Notes under the pieces: model-generated
The model's input: only the letters and a program-made list of their open reading frames with translations
What the model was told of the DNA's origin: nothing
Databases searched by the model: none
In this document: in pieces, positions 8,785-18,900 of the stretch
Layout of the letters: each line of letters starts with the position of its first letter
Numbering within the stretch: the first letter of the stretch is position 1
Program-made: the position numbers and the translations under genes
Assembly (NCBI RefSeq): GCF_008065135.1
Contig: NZ_CP042914.1
Span: 1,612,001 to 1,676,000 of the forward strand
Length of the DNA stretch: 64,000 bases
Origin: Roseimaritima ulvae
GTDB taxonomy: Bacteria; Planctomycetota; Planctomycetia; Pirellulales; Pirellulaceae
Reading direction: 5' to 3'

Positions 8785-9801
8785 CTACTTGATTCCCAAC
8801 ATGCGGTCGAGTGAATCGGCGGTTTGGTAGATCAACGCTTCGGGATAGTGTTGGTAGGGATGAAAGTACTCGAACGTCAAATAGCCGTCGTAGTCGACCT
8901 GGTCGAAGGCTTCCAATACGGCGGGCCAATTCGTTGTGCCATCCAACAGCGGCCGAAACGCTTTCAGGGAATGGTCCGTGCTGTTCTTGCTGAACTCTTT
9001 CAAATGCACGTTCTTGGTACGCTTGCCCAGGATCGGAATCCAATGCTCGGGAAACTGGTACTCCATAATGTTGCCGGTATCAAAATGAACCCGCACGTAT
9101 TCGCTGGAGAAACTGTCAACGAAATCCACCATCTCCATCGGCGACATTAAAAAACCGTTGAAGAAGATGTTCTCGATATTCAGATGCACCTTCAGCTGTT
9201 CCGCTTGAGTCAGCAGTTTGCCGATCGCTTCCCGCGCCCGTCGGTCACACACATCGTTGGGCGTGGGGTCGTGATCGGCGCGCCAGGGCATGTGCACGGC
9301 GCCGGGCACCACCAACAAATTTTCGGTCCCCAGGTCATGGGCGGCTTGCGTCATCTTGGCGGCCAGTTCCATGCCGCGCGCCGCTTCGGCCGGATCGTTG
9401 CTGGTCAGCGGGTACGGCCAAAACAAGAACGAACACACACCGCTGATGGCGATCCCGATGTCTTCGGCCATTCGCCGGATCGCCTGGAACTCTTTGGTGC
9501 CCGACTTGGGCGACAGCTCGCTGTCCAGGTCGTAGTTTAGTTCGATGCCGTCGAAGCCGGCGTCTTTGGCCAGCTGCAGACACTGCTTTAACGACATCTT
9601 GTCTGGATACGGAAAGGCCCACAGATTGATCGATTTCTTCATCGAATAACGAGGCCGCGGTTTCGCAGCGGGCTGTGGAGTCGCTTGGGGTTGAGCGTCA
9701 TCGGCAGACGCTCGCGATCCGCCGGCCGATGCCGCCAAAGCCGTTCCGAAAGCGGCGTAGGTCAACAGCTCGCGGCGGCCCAGAGTGGGTTTGTCGTTCA
9801 C
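8785..9801 (-). CDS. Sugar phosphate isomerase/epimerase family protein, exported
   Basis: 338 residues: a twin-arginine signal (GRRELLTYAAFGTALAASAGG) followed by an AP-endonuclease-2-type TIM barrel (PF01261). Typical elements are INLWAFPYPDKMSLKQCLQLAKDAGFDGIEL near the start, ENIFFNGFLMSP and HFDTGNIMEY (metal ligands expected on Glu, His and Asp) and FEYFHPYQHYPE at the end. Such exported xylose-isomerase-like barrels are common in planctomycete sugar catabolism; the substrate is unknown. The GTG start at 9801 has AAGGA 8 bases upstream. A longer frame to 9939 crosses a repeat palindrome and is rejected. Confidence 0.85.
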   Translation of the reverse strand: MNDKPTLGRRELLTYAAFGTALAASAGGSRASADDAQPQATPQPAAKPRPRYSMKKSINLWAFPYPDKMSLKQCLQLAKDAGFDGIELNYDLDSELSPKSGTKEFQAIRRMAEDIGIAISGVCSFLFWPYPLTSNDPAEAARGMELAAKMTQAAHDLGTENLLVVPGAVHMPWRADHDPTPNDVCDRRAREAIGKLLTQAEQLKVHLNIENIFFNGFLMSPMEMVDFVDSFSSEYVRVHFDTGNIMEYQFPEHWIPILGKRTKNVHLKEFSKNSTDHSLKAFRPLLDGTTNWPAVLEAFDQVDYDGYLTFEYFHPYQHYPEALIYQTADSLDRMLGIK

Positions 9802-9852
9802 GAGAATTCCTTGTGTTGCAGGCGGTTTGTAAGTTGCGGGTTTCTCTTTTTT

Positions 9853-9927
9853 GTAGCATGGGCCCCCGGCCCGTGGAGCTCGATCACTAAGAATATCAAT
9901 GACACACGGGCCAGGGGCCCATGCTAC
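9853..9927. repeat. GTAGCATGGGCCC palindrome, locus 1
   Basis: A 75-bp inverted pair: GTAGCATGGGCCCCCGGCC on the left and its inverse ending in GGGGCCCATGCTAC on the right, separated by about 29 bases. The same unit occurs at 30225-30289 and 36729-36894. It sits between two minus-strand genes and could terminate or stabilise transcripts. Confidence 0.75.
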
Positions 9928-9969
9928 CAACTCTCCCAATTTATTTATCGCACTTCCCCGGAGGAGCCT

Positions 9970-12300
9970 CTATTGCGGTTGCAGATGGCTCAAACGAAAC
10001 GGACCTTGGATTTGCGTTTCATTATGGATATCTCGAATTTCGATCAGCAACTTCGGGTCCGCCGCGTCCCAGTCAATCGACAGCACGCCAAAGTTGGCCT
10101 CGTGATACGTTTTGGGGATCGAGCGGAAACGGTTTTCGGTGGGCGTGCCCCGAGGGTGTTTCTGGTTCAGACTGCTGGAGGTGACGTCGACCAGCGGATA
10201 AGCCGTTTGTTCTTCGGTCACCGAGACCTCTGACCAATGTCGGTCACCGCTGAGCACGATCACGCCGCCGGCGCCGGTTTCTGCAATCAGGTCAATCAAG
10301 CGTTGACGTTCGTGCGGCAAGTTCGACCAAGTTTCTTGGCCGGCCGCGGCGGCCACGAATTGGATACTCGATCCGATCACACGAACTTCCGCTGGCGTTC
10401 GCAGTTGCTGTTCGAGCCACTTCCATTGCGTTTCCCCCAGCATCGTTTTTTGCGGATCGTTGTCGGCGACATAGGGACCTCCGACTCGCTTTTCTCCTTT
10501 TTTTAGCGGTGAGCGAAAATAGCGGGTGTCCAGCATAATCACCTGCAACCGTTTTCCTTCGGGGCCAAAGATCTTGGCGTCGTACACGCCGGGGCGGTTG
10601 CGTTTGGGCGAAGCGGCCGGCTCGCCCCAGAAATCCAAATACGCCTGCTGCGCCTCGTCGCGTTTGGCGAAATCCGCCCCGCCATCGTTCACGCCGTAGT
10701 CATGATCGTCCCAGGTGGCCAGGATCGGACAAGCGGACCGCAACGCCGCGAAGTCTTCGTTGCCCGCCAACTGTTTGTACTTGGCACGCATCAGGTCGAT
10801 ATCGGATGTGTCCGCGTAAATATTGTCTCCTAGGAACAGCAACAGTTCCGGTTCGGCGGCCAACATCGTCTTCAAGATCGGTATGGGGCGATCTTGCTTG
10901 ATGCAGGAGCCGAATAGCACGCGAGAGATAGGTTGTTCGGACGACGCAGCTGCGGCGTCCGGCGACTTCAGCCCCACGGTGTTGACCGCGATCACTCGAT
11001 ACACATGATGCTTGCCGGCTTCGGCCGTGCTGTCGGTAAACCGCATCGCCACCAACGGTTGCGTGGGCGTGTCGCTGTACTGCAGATTCTGGAAGACCAC
11101 GCGACCATACGGGTTTTTTCCCTGCTGTGGGACTTCCGCCAGAACCTCGCCGTCGCGTTCGATGATGAACCGCGCCAACCCGCTTTCCAGATCCGCTTCG
11201 GCTTCCCAGACCAGCGTGTTGCCATCGACCTTCACGTTGCTGGGAGCCGGCGGGGGCGTGGTGTCGCTGACCGCCGTATCGGTGACGTACTGCATCCAGC
11301 GCTGGGCGATCGATTGGTTGGGCAACCAAGCGGCGGACAGCGGATCGGCTTGGAAGTCTGCCGCTGCCACGGCGGTGGTGCCGGTGGGGGCGGCCAGCCA
11401 TGCATCACCCGTGGGCATGGCCCGTAGCGGCTGATCGGCGGTCTTTGGCAATCGGGCTGTCAGGCAGGCGTCCAGCCAAGGAATAGCTAGGTAGCGTTGG
11501 TTGCCGCATTCGTGAGCGGTCAACGGATCGACTGCAACTCCCACCAATCCGCCCTTGCCGCGCACGGCTTCAAAAAACGTTTGATTGGCGGGCCAGACAC
11601 CGGCGAAGCGTCCGTCTTTCACAGTGACGCCTTCCTTCGTGCCCAAGTTGCACATCATCGGGACACCCAGTGCCTCGTCCGGCAAAGTATGCGGTTTGAT
11701 GGAGGACCGTTTGGGGTTGGCCTCCAGCAAGGGCACCCCGGAACGCAGCCATGCGGCGGCGACGCGTTCGGGATACAGCAATACCATACCGCCCGCCCAG
11801 TGTCCGCCGCCACTGTGCCCCCACAGCGCCCAGGGCACGGTCGCCAGCTCGGGATGAGCGGATTGTTTGCCCAGGTCAATCAGGCCTTGTTGAAAACTGG
11901 CCGCAGAACCGTTGCGGGGATCACACCACATCTGGCAATCGGCGGATTGTGGTTGTTCGTATGCCGGCGCCAATAGTGCGCAGTCGTGCCGGCGAGCCAA
12001 GGCCTGCCAGTGCAGATCGAAGGCGCCCGTCAAGCCAGACTTGCACGACCCTTCGCCGCAGCCGTGTTGATGCACGATCACGCCCCGCAACGTTTTGACG
12101 CCCTCGGGAATCCAGACCGTGTAGTTGACTGCAAAGCTCAAGCCACCCGGTTCGGTAGAGGCTTCATATCGCACGCGATAATAAGGCGGCTCGGCGTCAG
12201 GAAACACATCGTACGGAGGCTGTTGAGCGAACACCGCGAGGGGAAGCACCATCAGCTGCAAAGCCGCGAAACACGGCAAGAAGAAAGCTTGGGAAGGCAT
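9970..12300 (-). CDS. Exported esterase-like domain fused to FnIII and PhoD phosphatase
   Basis: 776 residues with a signal peptide ([18 protein letters not shown]). Residues ~40-330 resemble an alpha/beta hydrolase: [12 protein letters not shown] and the nucleophile elbow GHSGGG with Ser near 163. Residues ~345-435 are a fibronectin type III-like module ([19 protein letters not shown]). Residues ~440-776 are a PhoD-type metallophosphatase: [29 protein letters not shown] and SGDRHWSE carry the metal ligands. Two hydrolytic activities, carboxyl ester and phosphate ester, are therefore predicted in one periplasmic protein. PhoD enzymes cleave phosphodiesters such as phospholipid or teichoic acid; the true substrate is unknown. 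ATG at 12300; no strong ribosome-binding site. Confidence 0.85.
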   Translation of the reverse strand: MPSQAFFLPCFAALQLMVLPLAVFAQQPPYDVFPDAEPPYYRVRYEASTEPGGLSFAVNYTVWIPEGVKTLRGVIVHQHGCGEGSCKSGLTGAFDLHWQALARRHDCALLAPAYEQPQSADCQMWCDPRNGSAASFQQGLIDLGKQSAHPELATVPWALWGHSGGGHWAGGMVLLYPERVAAAWLRSGVPLLEANPKRSSIKPHTLPDEALGVPMMCNLGTKEGVTVKDGRFAGVWPANQTFFEAVRGKGGLVGVAVDPLTAHECGNQRYLAIPWLDACLTARLPKTADQPLRAMPTGDAWLAAPTGTTAVAAADFQADPLSAAWLPNQSIAQRWMQYVTDTAVSDTTPPPAPSNVKVDGNTLVWEAEADLESGLARFIIERDGEVLAEVPQQGKNPYGRVVFQNLQYSDTPTQPLVAMRFTDSTAEAGKHHVYRVIAVNTVGLKSPDAAAASSEQPISRVLFGSCIKQDRPIPILKTMLAAEPELLLFLGDNIYADTSDIDLMRAKYKQLAGNEDFAALRSACPILATWDDHDYGVNDGGADFAKRDEAQQAYLDFWGEPAASPKRNRPGVYDAKIFGPEGKRLQVIMLDTRYFRSPLKKGEKRVGGPYVADNDPQKTMLGETQWKWLEQQLRTPAEVRVIGSSIQFVAAAAGQETWSNLPHERQRLIDLIAETGAGGVIVLSGDRHWSEVSVTEEQTAYPLVDVTSSSLNQKHPRGTPTENRFRSIPKTYHEANFGVLSIDWDAADPKLLIEIRDIHNETQIQGPFRLSHLQPQ

Positions 12301-12707
12301 AGGCGGGGGGTCTGGTCAGGGAAGCTGGCGGGAAAAGTAAATATGTTACCAGGCCCAGCGAGGGGGATCCAAATAAATCTCGTGCCGCTCTTGTGGGGTG
12401 TGCTGCAGGGGCATGTGGGCTATCTGAGATTCTGCTGTTGTAAAGTGAATGCGGGATCGTGAAGTGATGGCGGGGTTCGTGTTTGTGTAAAGCGATACAC
12501 ATATCGGGTGTTTGTAAGAAACTGTTAAAAAAATGAGTAATTAGTTATAGGTTTGCTCGTTGGCTAAGTCTTACAACGTTTTCTATTATGACTTTTTGCA
12601 AAAGGTAAATGGCATAAGAAACGTAGCTAACTATGTTGTTTGACTCGTTGTTGTTCAAGCAACGGTTGACGTCCCCGCCTCGCCTTCCTCACCTGGGAAA
12701 TCTGAAC
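12301..12707. other. Divergent intergenic region, AT-rich half
   Basis: A 407-bp space between the PhoD fusion (minus) and the PEP-CTERM gene (plus). Bases 12480-12640 are much more AT-rich than the surroundings. TTGGCT (12560-12565) with TATTAT (12584-12589), an 18-bp spacer, is a weak candidate promoter for the PEP-CTERM gene. No gene seen. Confidence 0.4.
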
Positions 12708-13493
12708 ATGAGTTGGAAGTTTTTAGTAGTCGCTGGACTGGCGACTTGTTTGATGCTGGAATCTGCATCCGCTGGTTTTACGCTGTTTCATATTCGTAAC
12801 GGTAACCCAGGCGGTACGGGGGCGGCCCCGGTGACCAGCAGCGACGGTTTGGGCGGGTACAGTATCGCTATCACTACCGGTGGGCAGAAAGTGGGCCTCG
12901 GGTCTTCGGATATGGATGGTAAGAAACTGAAATCTATTGATCGCTTGTCGATCACACGCTCTGACACATATACGGGCCCATCCGCAGGAGCGGCCGTGGC
13001 GCCCTATCTGAATTTTTGGATTACCGACGGAACCAATTTTGCCGTCGTCGCCAATGAGCCATCCAATGCCGCTTTTCAGCCGCTATTTAACAACGGCTAC
13101 GATTTAAGCTTCTCAGACTTGGCAGACAAAACCGCCAAGATCTTCGAGAACGACAACACGGCTTGGCTGCCTAATGGCGGTGTGGGCTTGACCTTTGCCG
13201 ACCTGGCCGACTTTACCGTTCAAGCTCCCACCGCCAGTCAGTTGGGTACCGGTTGGGCAGGGTTGGGAACCGGGGCGCCTCGCGAGCTGGTCACCAACCA
13301 AGCGTACGGAGTCAACTGGGTATTTGGCGATACGTTGAACAACTATGTTCCCGGAGTCTCGGGGGCGTACAGTGTCAGCAATCCTAGCGTAAGCACCGTT
13401 CCCGAGCCCAGCTCGATGCTGATTGCCTGCTGCGGTTTGTTTGCGGCTGGGGTGCATACGCGTCGTCGCAAACGCGCGTCGGTTGCCGTCTAA
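12708..13493 (+). CDS. PEP-CTERM sorted extracellular protein
   Basis: 261 residues. The signal peptide is FLVVAGLATCLMLESASA. The C-terminus is a textbook PEP-CTERM tripartite signal: VPEPSS at about 231, a hydrophobic helix (MLIACCGLFAAGV) and an Arg-rich tail (HTRRRKR). In known systems an exosortase cleaves at this motif and the protein goes to the cell surface or exopolysaccharide; no exosortase is in this window. The mature part is rich in Gly, Asn, Ser and Thr, like other adhesin-type cargos, and has no catalytic motif I recognise. ATG 12708 is chosen because it opens the signal peptide; the frame extends upstream to 12633 without a signal. Confidence 0.85.
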   Translation: MSWKFLVVAGLATCLMLESASAGFTLFHIRNGNPGGTGAAPVTSSDGLGGYSIAITTGGQKVGLGSSDMDGKKLKSIDRLSITRSDTYTGPSAGAAVAPYLNFWITDGTNFAVVANEPSNAAFQPLFNNGYDLSFSDLADKTAKIFENDNTAWLPNGGVGLTFADLADFTVQAPTASQLGTGWAGLGTGAPRELVTNQAYGVNWVFGDTLNNYVPGVSGAYSVSNPSVSTVPEPSSMLIACCGLFAAGVHTRRRKRASVAV

Positions 13494-13567
13494 ACCGTTT
13501 CTGTCAGAGTGAAGGTGGCCTGTTCCGAGTGCCGCTGCGGGTAGACAAACAACTCGTGGCAGGCCCC

Positions 13568-14311
13568 TTACTCGGCGGGATCGATGCGGGTGATGGATTC
13601 GTCTTCATCCAGTGGTCTGGCTTCCCCGGTGGGAGCGTCGATCACCTCGATTTCGCCAAACCCTTCGGCGTCGGGATCGATGCCCGCAGTGATGTGGTAG
13701 CTGTCCTCACCGGCGTGGGCGGCCAGGGCGTCCATCACCTGCTGGATCCGGGCGGGGCTGTCGTTGGGGCCTGCGATGAACATCGGTTTGCCGTCTTGTC
13801 CGAAGCTGAATTCCTGGTCGGATTGGGAGGCATCCACATCAGGCCAGATTTTTTCGACAGTGCGATAGTCAGGGTGTGGGGTAATCCCGAATTGTCCAGC
13901 CCACTGCACCGCGTCCGCAACACACTTCTTAGCCATTTCCGGCGAACATGGCCGCACAAGATCGTGTTCTCGCATGCCCTGAACATGTTCGGAGAATTGG
14001 CGAGGAGACATCATCCGTGCATAGCAATCTTTGACCCCCAGGCAAAATCGATCGATCAGGAAGCAAGCCGAGACCACGTTGCCGTCTGGCAGGAAACGGC
14101 TGACTACAACAGCGCCAATTCCATGGCTCTCGGCGTCGAGCAGAGAATTGTAAATATAGCACTGATGAAATTTGCCCGACGACGCGGCCGTCACCTGGCC
14201 GCCGATGGAGCGGAGGGCGTTTTTTTCGGCCGCCAATTGCTTGCGTTTGGCGATTTCCTTACTGCGTTTCTTGGCGAGTTTTTTCTGACGCTTTTGTTCC
14301 GAAGTGGCCAT
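13568..14311 (-). CDS. Lys-rich hypothetical protein
   Basis: 247 residues, not recognised. The first 35 residues are extremely basic and probably helical (KRQKKLAKKRSKEIAKRKQ), suited to binding nucleic acid or ribosomes. The rest is acidic to neutral with HQCYIYNSLLDAESHGIGAVVVSRFLPDGNVVSACFLIDRFCLGVKDCYA and conserved-looking ITPHPDY. There is no signal peptide or membrane segment, so it should be cytosolic. It ends 28 bp before the DUF1501 stop region and is on the same strand but downstream of it, so it could be the last gene of that operon. ATG at 14311. Confidence 0.75.
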   Translation of the reverse strand: MATSEQKRQKKLAKKRSKEIAKRKQLAAEKNALRSIGGQVTAASSGKFHQCYIYNSLLDAESHGIGAVVVSRFLPDGNVVSACFLIDRFCLGVKDCYARMMSPRQFSEHVQGMREHDLVRPCSPEMAKKCVADAVQWAGQFGITPHPDYRTVEKIWPDVDASQSDQEFSFGQDGKPMFIAGPNDSPARIQQVMDALAAHAGEDSYHITAGIDPDAEGFGEIEVIDAPTGEARPLDEDESITRIDPAE

Positions 14312-14338
14312 CGCGATCTCCTGGTTTTTGAACGGAGC

Positions 14339-15889
14339 TCAGCTTAACAGCGGCCACACCACGTGTGCTTCTTCCACGCCCGTCAGCTTTTGCTCCAATC
14401 CTTGGATTTTAAAGGTCAACCGCTCGTGGTCGATACCCAGGCAATGCAGGATGGTCGCGTTTAGGTCGCGAATATGCACCGGATCTTCGGTGATCGAGAA
14501 GGAAAAATCGTCGGTGGCGCCGTGGGCGATGCCGCCTTGGATTCCGCCACCGGCCAGCCACAAACTGAAGCACTTGGCGTGATGGTCGCGGCCGTAATTC
14601 TTTCGCGATAGTCCGCCCTGGGAGTACACCGTGCGGCCGAATTCGCCGGCCCACACTACCAGCGTGTCTTCCAGCATGCCTCGCTGTTTCAGGTCTTCCA
14701 GCAACCCATGCATGGCGGTGTCCGTTTCCGCACATAACTTGGGCAGGTCGCCGACCACGTTGCCGTGCACGTCCCAACCGCGTTTATAAACTTGAGTGAA
14801 CGGCACGCCGCGTTCGGCCAGCCGTCGGGCCATCAAGCAGTTGTAGGCAAAGCTCCCTGGTTGCTTGGCTTGTTCGCCGTACAGCTTCCAGGTGTGGTCG
14901 GATTCGTCGGAGAAATCCGTCAGTTCCGGAACGCTGGTTTGCATCCGAGCCGCCATTTCGTACTGGCTGATCCGCGACTGCGTTTCCGGATCGCCGAATT
15001 CATCGAAGGTGCGTTGGTTCAACTGCGCGACGGCGTCCAGCATGGTGCGGCGGACGTTGCGATCCATCCCCTGGGGATCCTGCAGGTACAGCACCGGATC
15101 TTTGGCCGATCGCAACAGCACGCCGGCGTGCCGCGACGACAGGAAGCCGCTGCCCCAGAGACGCGAGTTAATCGGTTGAGGGTTGCCGACGGTGAATTTT
15201 GAATTGAGCACCACAAAGGCCGGGAGGTTGTGGTTGGTGCTGCCCAGCCCGTAAGACATCCAAGCTCCCAACGATGGTTTGCCCGGGATCATATTGCCAG
15301 TGTTCATCAGCAAAATGGCCGGTTCGTGGTTGATCGCATCGGAGTGCATGGAGTGGATCACGGCGATGTCGTCAACCGATCGGGCCATCGCCGGTTGCAA
15401 GTCGCTGACCCAACGTCCGCATTGACCGTATTGCTGAAAGGCCCATTGCGACGGAGCGACGGGAAAGCGGGTTTGCCCCGCCGTCATTCCGGTGGGCATG
15501 GCGGTGCCCCGGATCGATTCGGGCAGGTCCTTGTCGTACCACTTGGCCAGATCGGGTTTGTAGTCCCACATGTCCATTTGGGGCGGACCGCCGGACATGA
15601 ATAAGTAGATGACGCGTTTGGCGGTGGGTTGAAAGTGCGGCCCGTCCAGAATGCCACCGCGGCGCTGGGCGGCGGCCGCTTGCGCTGTTCCGCCCACCTG
15701 CCCGCCACCCAGCTGCGCACCGCCCAGCAAAGATGCCAAGGCCGCCCAGCCCAGGGCGTTGCCGCCGCGGCCCAAGAAGTGCCGCCGCGTCTGTGCCGTC
15801 TTCCATTGTTGTTTCAGTTCGACGGGAATCGGCAGGTCACAGGGAGTTGGTCCGCAGCCGAAATTGTCGGAGCATTGAGAGTGAGTCAT
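14339..15889 (-). CDS. DUF1501 family protein (operon with PSCyt1 gene)
   Basis: 516 residues, DUF1501. The twin-arginine motif is RRHFLGRGGNALGWAALASLLGG. Conserved blocks: YLFMSGGPPQMDMWDYKP, IHSMHSDAINHEPAILLMNTG, and VVWAGEFGRTVYSQGG plus GRDHHAKCFSLWLAGGG near the C-terminus, with GYGATD-like metal-site region replaced by IAHGATDDFSF. Starts 12 bp after the stop of the 1254-residue PSCyt1/DUF1549/DUF1553 gene, the canonical planctomycete gene pair. In the known neighbourhood pattern the two proteins are exported together and are thought to work on sulfated or complex polysaccharides, but no activity has been shown. Confidence 0.9.
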   Translation of the reverse strand: MTHSQCSDNFGCGPTPCDLPIPVELKQQWKTAQTRRHFLGRGGNALGWAALASLLGGAQLGGGQVGGTAQAAAAQRRGGILDGPHFQPTAKRVIYLFMSGGPPQMDMWDYKPDLAKWYDKDLPESIRGTAMPTGMTAGQTRFPVAPSQWAFQQYGQCGRWVSDLQPAMARSVDDIAVIHSMHSDAINHEPAILLMNTGNMIPGKPSLGAWMSYGLGSTNHNLPAFVVLNSKFTVGNPQPINSRLWGSGFLSSRHAGVLLRSAKDPVLYLQDPQGMDRNVRRTMLDAVAQLNQRTFDEFGDPETQSRISQYEMAARMQTSVPELTDFSDESDHTWKLYGEQAKQPGSFAYNCLMARRLAERGVPFTQVYKRGWDVHGNVVGDLPKLCAETDTAMHGLLEDLKQRGMLEDTLVVWAGEFGRTVYSQGGLSRKNYGRDHHAKCFSLWLAGGGIQGGIAHGATDDFSFSITEDPVHIRDLNATILHCLGIDHERLTFKIQGLEQKLTGVEEAHVVWPLLS

Positions 15890-15901
15890 GGGGTCTTCTT
15901 G

Positions 15902-18900
15902 TTACTTATTAATTGCCGCGTCACTGTTCATCACCGTGGAAGCCAGCATCATCCACACCGCCAGTTCGGTGGCATCGATGCCGTTCGACTTGGCAACGGG
16001 CTGGGGCTCGCCAAACGCCAACACTTCCACCAGATGCCGCCCCACGTTGGCCGAGTTGTGCGTTTGGTTGACGCGGATGAAGCGAACTTGCCGTGGTTCG
16101 AATTCGCAGCGGATACCTGCGGCGGTTGAGGGTTGTTGGTTGTCGCGATGGTCGGCCACTAGGTCCCATTGTTGACCGTCCAGTGAGGTTTCGACGGTGA
16201 AACCATAGTGTCGCGAGTCGCCGTAGTAGCCGACCACGACCACACTGGCGACCTCCGTGGGCGTCTCCAGATCGACCTCCCACCAAGCCGGCTTGCCGCC
16301 GCTGGAATCCAGCGACCAGAAGCGATTGGTGTCGCTGCGGAGGCCGTCGTTGGCCAGCGAAGGTGGGTGACCGGCCTGGTGCTGCGGACTTCGCGACGGT
16401 TTGCCGGTGGTCAGACTGGGCTGGTCGGGGACCGACTGGTTTGAAGATTCACCGATGGAAATCAGGGCTTCGGCATCGCTGGGGTTGTCGGCAAAGCTGG
16501 CGGTCAAGCGATCAAAGGCGGCATGCAAGATTTTTTGATCGGCGTCGGAAAAGGAACGCGACAGCAGGACACGGCCGAGAAAATCAATCCGCTTCGCCGT
16601 GCTCGTCCCGCCTTCGCGAATCGCCCGTTCGCCGAGGTGCCGAGCGGCTTCCAGGTATTGCGGGTCGTTCATCAAGACCAACGCGGCCAGCGGAGTGTTG
16701 GTGCGTTGACGACGCACGCAGGTGGCCGAGCGGTCGGTGGCATCAAAGGCTTCCAGGTTCGGCATCGGCGCCATGCGTTTGACAAACGTGTAGAGACTGC
16801 GGCGATACAGATTGTCACCGTGATCCTGTTTGTAGATCCGCGTATTGCTGCCGCCGTAGCTGCCGGTTTCCCAGACACCTGGGGGTTGATAGGGTTTGAC
16901 GCTTTTTCCCCCAAGCTTTTCCACCAGCAGACCGCTGGCCTGCAGTGCACAGTCACGCAGCATTTCGCCATCCATGCGGAATCGCGGTCCGCGAGCCAGC
17001 AAGCGGTTGTCCGCATCGGTGGTGGCTAATTCGGCGGTGGCCACGGCCGACTGTTGATAGGTGGCCGACATCACGATGGTCTTGTAAAGCTGTTTCACTC
17101 GCCAGCCGCTGTCGACAAATTCAACCGCCAACCAGTCCAGCAATTCACGATGGGAGGGAGGCGAACCGACGGTGCCGAAATCATCGCTGGTGGCGACCAG
17201 ACCGGTGCCAAACAATTCCTGCCAAACGCGATTTACGGTGACGCGCGCGGTCAGCGGATTGTCCGGCGAGACCACCCACTCGGCCAAGCCCAGCCGGTTG
17301 TGGGGCGCATCGGGCGGCAGCGGCGGCAGGAACCGCGGCACGTCGGCCAGCACCCGCTCGGCGCGCGCGTTGAACACGCCACGGCTGAGCACGTCGGCGT
17401 AGGCCAGCCCGGTTTTCTCGCGGCAGACCAACGAGATCGCCCCGCCGGCCGACAGCCGCACCAGCTCCGCATCCAACGCCGGCAGTTGCTCTTGGAGGGC
17501 GATGGATTCCGCGTCGACGGTGTCAAAGAAATAGTCTTCCACAAGTTTGCGTTCGTCCAGCGTCCAGGCGTCGGGTTGTTTGGTGGCGATGATTTCCGCG
17601 GCGTAGTCTTCGCGCGGCAGGCGAGCGACTTCCGCGGCCGACAGTTCACGGTTGTAGATCCGCATGTCCTGGTAGGCGGTGGCTTGCATCGGATCACCAT
17701 CGTGTCGGCGGCCCAGCCACATCGGCGCTGGCGTGCGGATCGAACCGCTCAAGGCATCGCCCACCACCTTGGTTTTTTGCAGCTGTCCGTTGACGTAGAT
17801 CTTCACGCCCGCGGCGGTGCCCGAACCGTCATAGGTAAAACACACGTGCGCCCAACCACCACGAGGCAGCGTGACGTTGGGATCGGTGCCTTCGTAGGAT
17901 CCTTCGGGCAACCGAAACGGGCTGCGGTATTCGGTCGTGCCGACGGTTTCCAGCGAGATCAGATTTTGGGGCCATTGATGGATCAGCTGGACGTGCAGCG
18001 GGCCGCCGGAGTAATACAGGTTCCAGCCTCGGTATCCGCTCGCGATATCCATTTTGGCGATCAACGCGCCGGCTTTGGTGTTCCAGGCTTTGCCGCCCGG
18101 TACGTTGCGAGGTTTGATCCAGCCGCCGCAGGAGAACGCTTGATCTTTTTCAAAGTCGCCGGTTTGGCCCAGGTTGACCCGTGTGTTGGTATCCAGACGA
18201 AAGCTGGGCCACAAACAGGTGTCGTCGCCCCACTGGGGGGCGGGGCCGGTCGCGGTGAACTCGGGCGAATCCGTTCCCGGCGCCGTGTTGTGCAGCAGCG
18301 TCTTGTTGGGCTGACCGCTTTTGTAGTTTTCATCCAGCCGCAGTCTCAGCTGCAAGCCCTTGTCGGCTACTGCGGTGGGGCGGTTGCCGGCTTGCAACCA
18401 AGCGGTGATCAACTGGTCGGCGCGTTGGCGACGCTGTTGCAATTGCCGCAGCACATCGGCCTTTTGGGCCAGCACTTTGTCGTACGCCGCCGCGTTGTCG
18501 GGTTTGGGCACGGTCACGTTGGGCGGCCAGTCGGCGCGGTCGTCGCAGGATGCTTTTTCGGTCAGGTTGTTGAAAAATGCCGTCAGGGCGTAGAAGTCGC
18601 GTTGGCTGAGCGGATCGTATTTGTGATCGTGGCAGGCCGCGCAGCCGGTGGTCAGCCCCAGGTAGACGGCCCCAAACATCTCCGCGCGTTCGCGCGCAAG
18701 GTTGGCTTTCAGTTCCTCAATAATCGTGCCGCCTTCGCCGGTCGAGATGCCGCAGCGGATCAGCCCGGTGGCCACGATCTGGTCGAGCCTTTCGGGCGGC
18801 AACAGATCGCCGGCCAGTTGCTCCCGAGTGAATTGATCGTAAGGCATGTCGTCGTTGAAGGCCCGGATCACGTAGTCACGATACGGCCAACGATGTTGAT

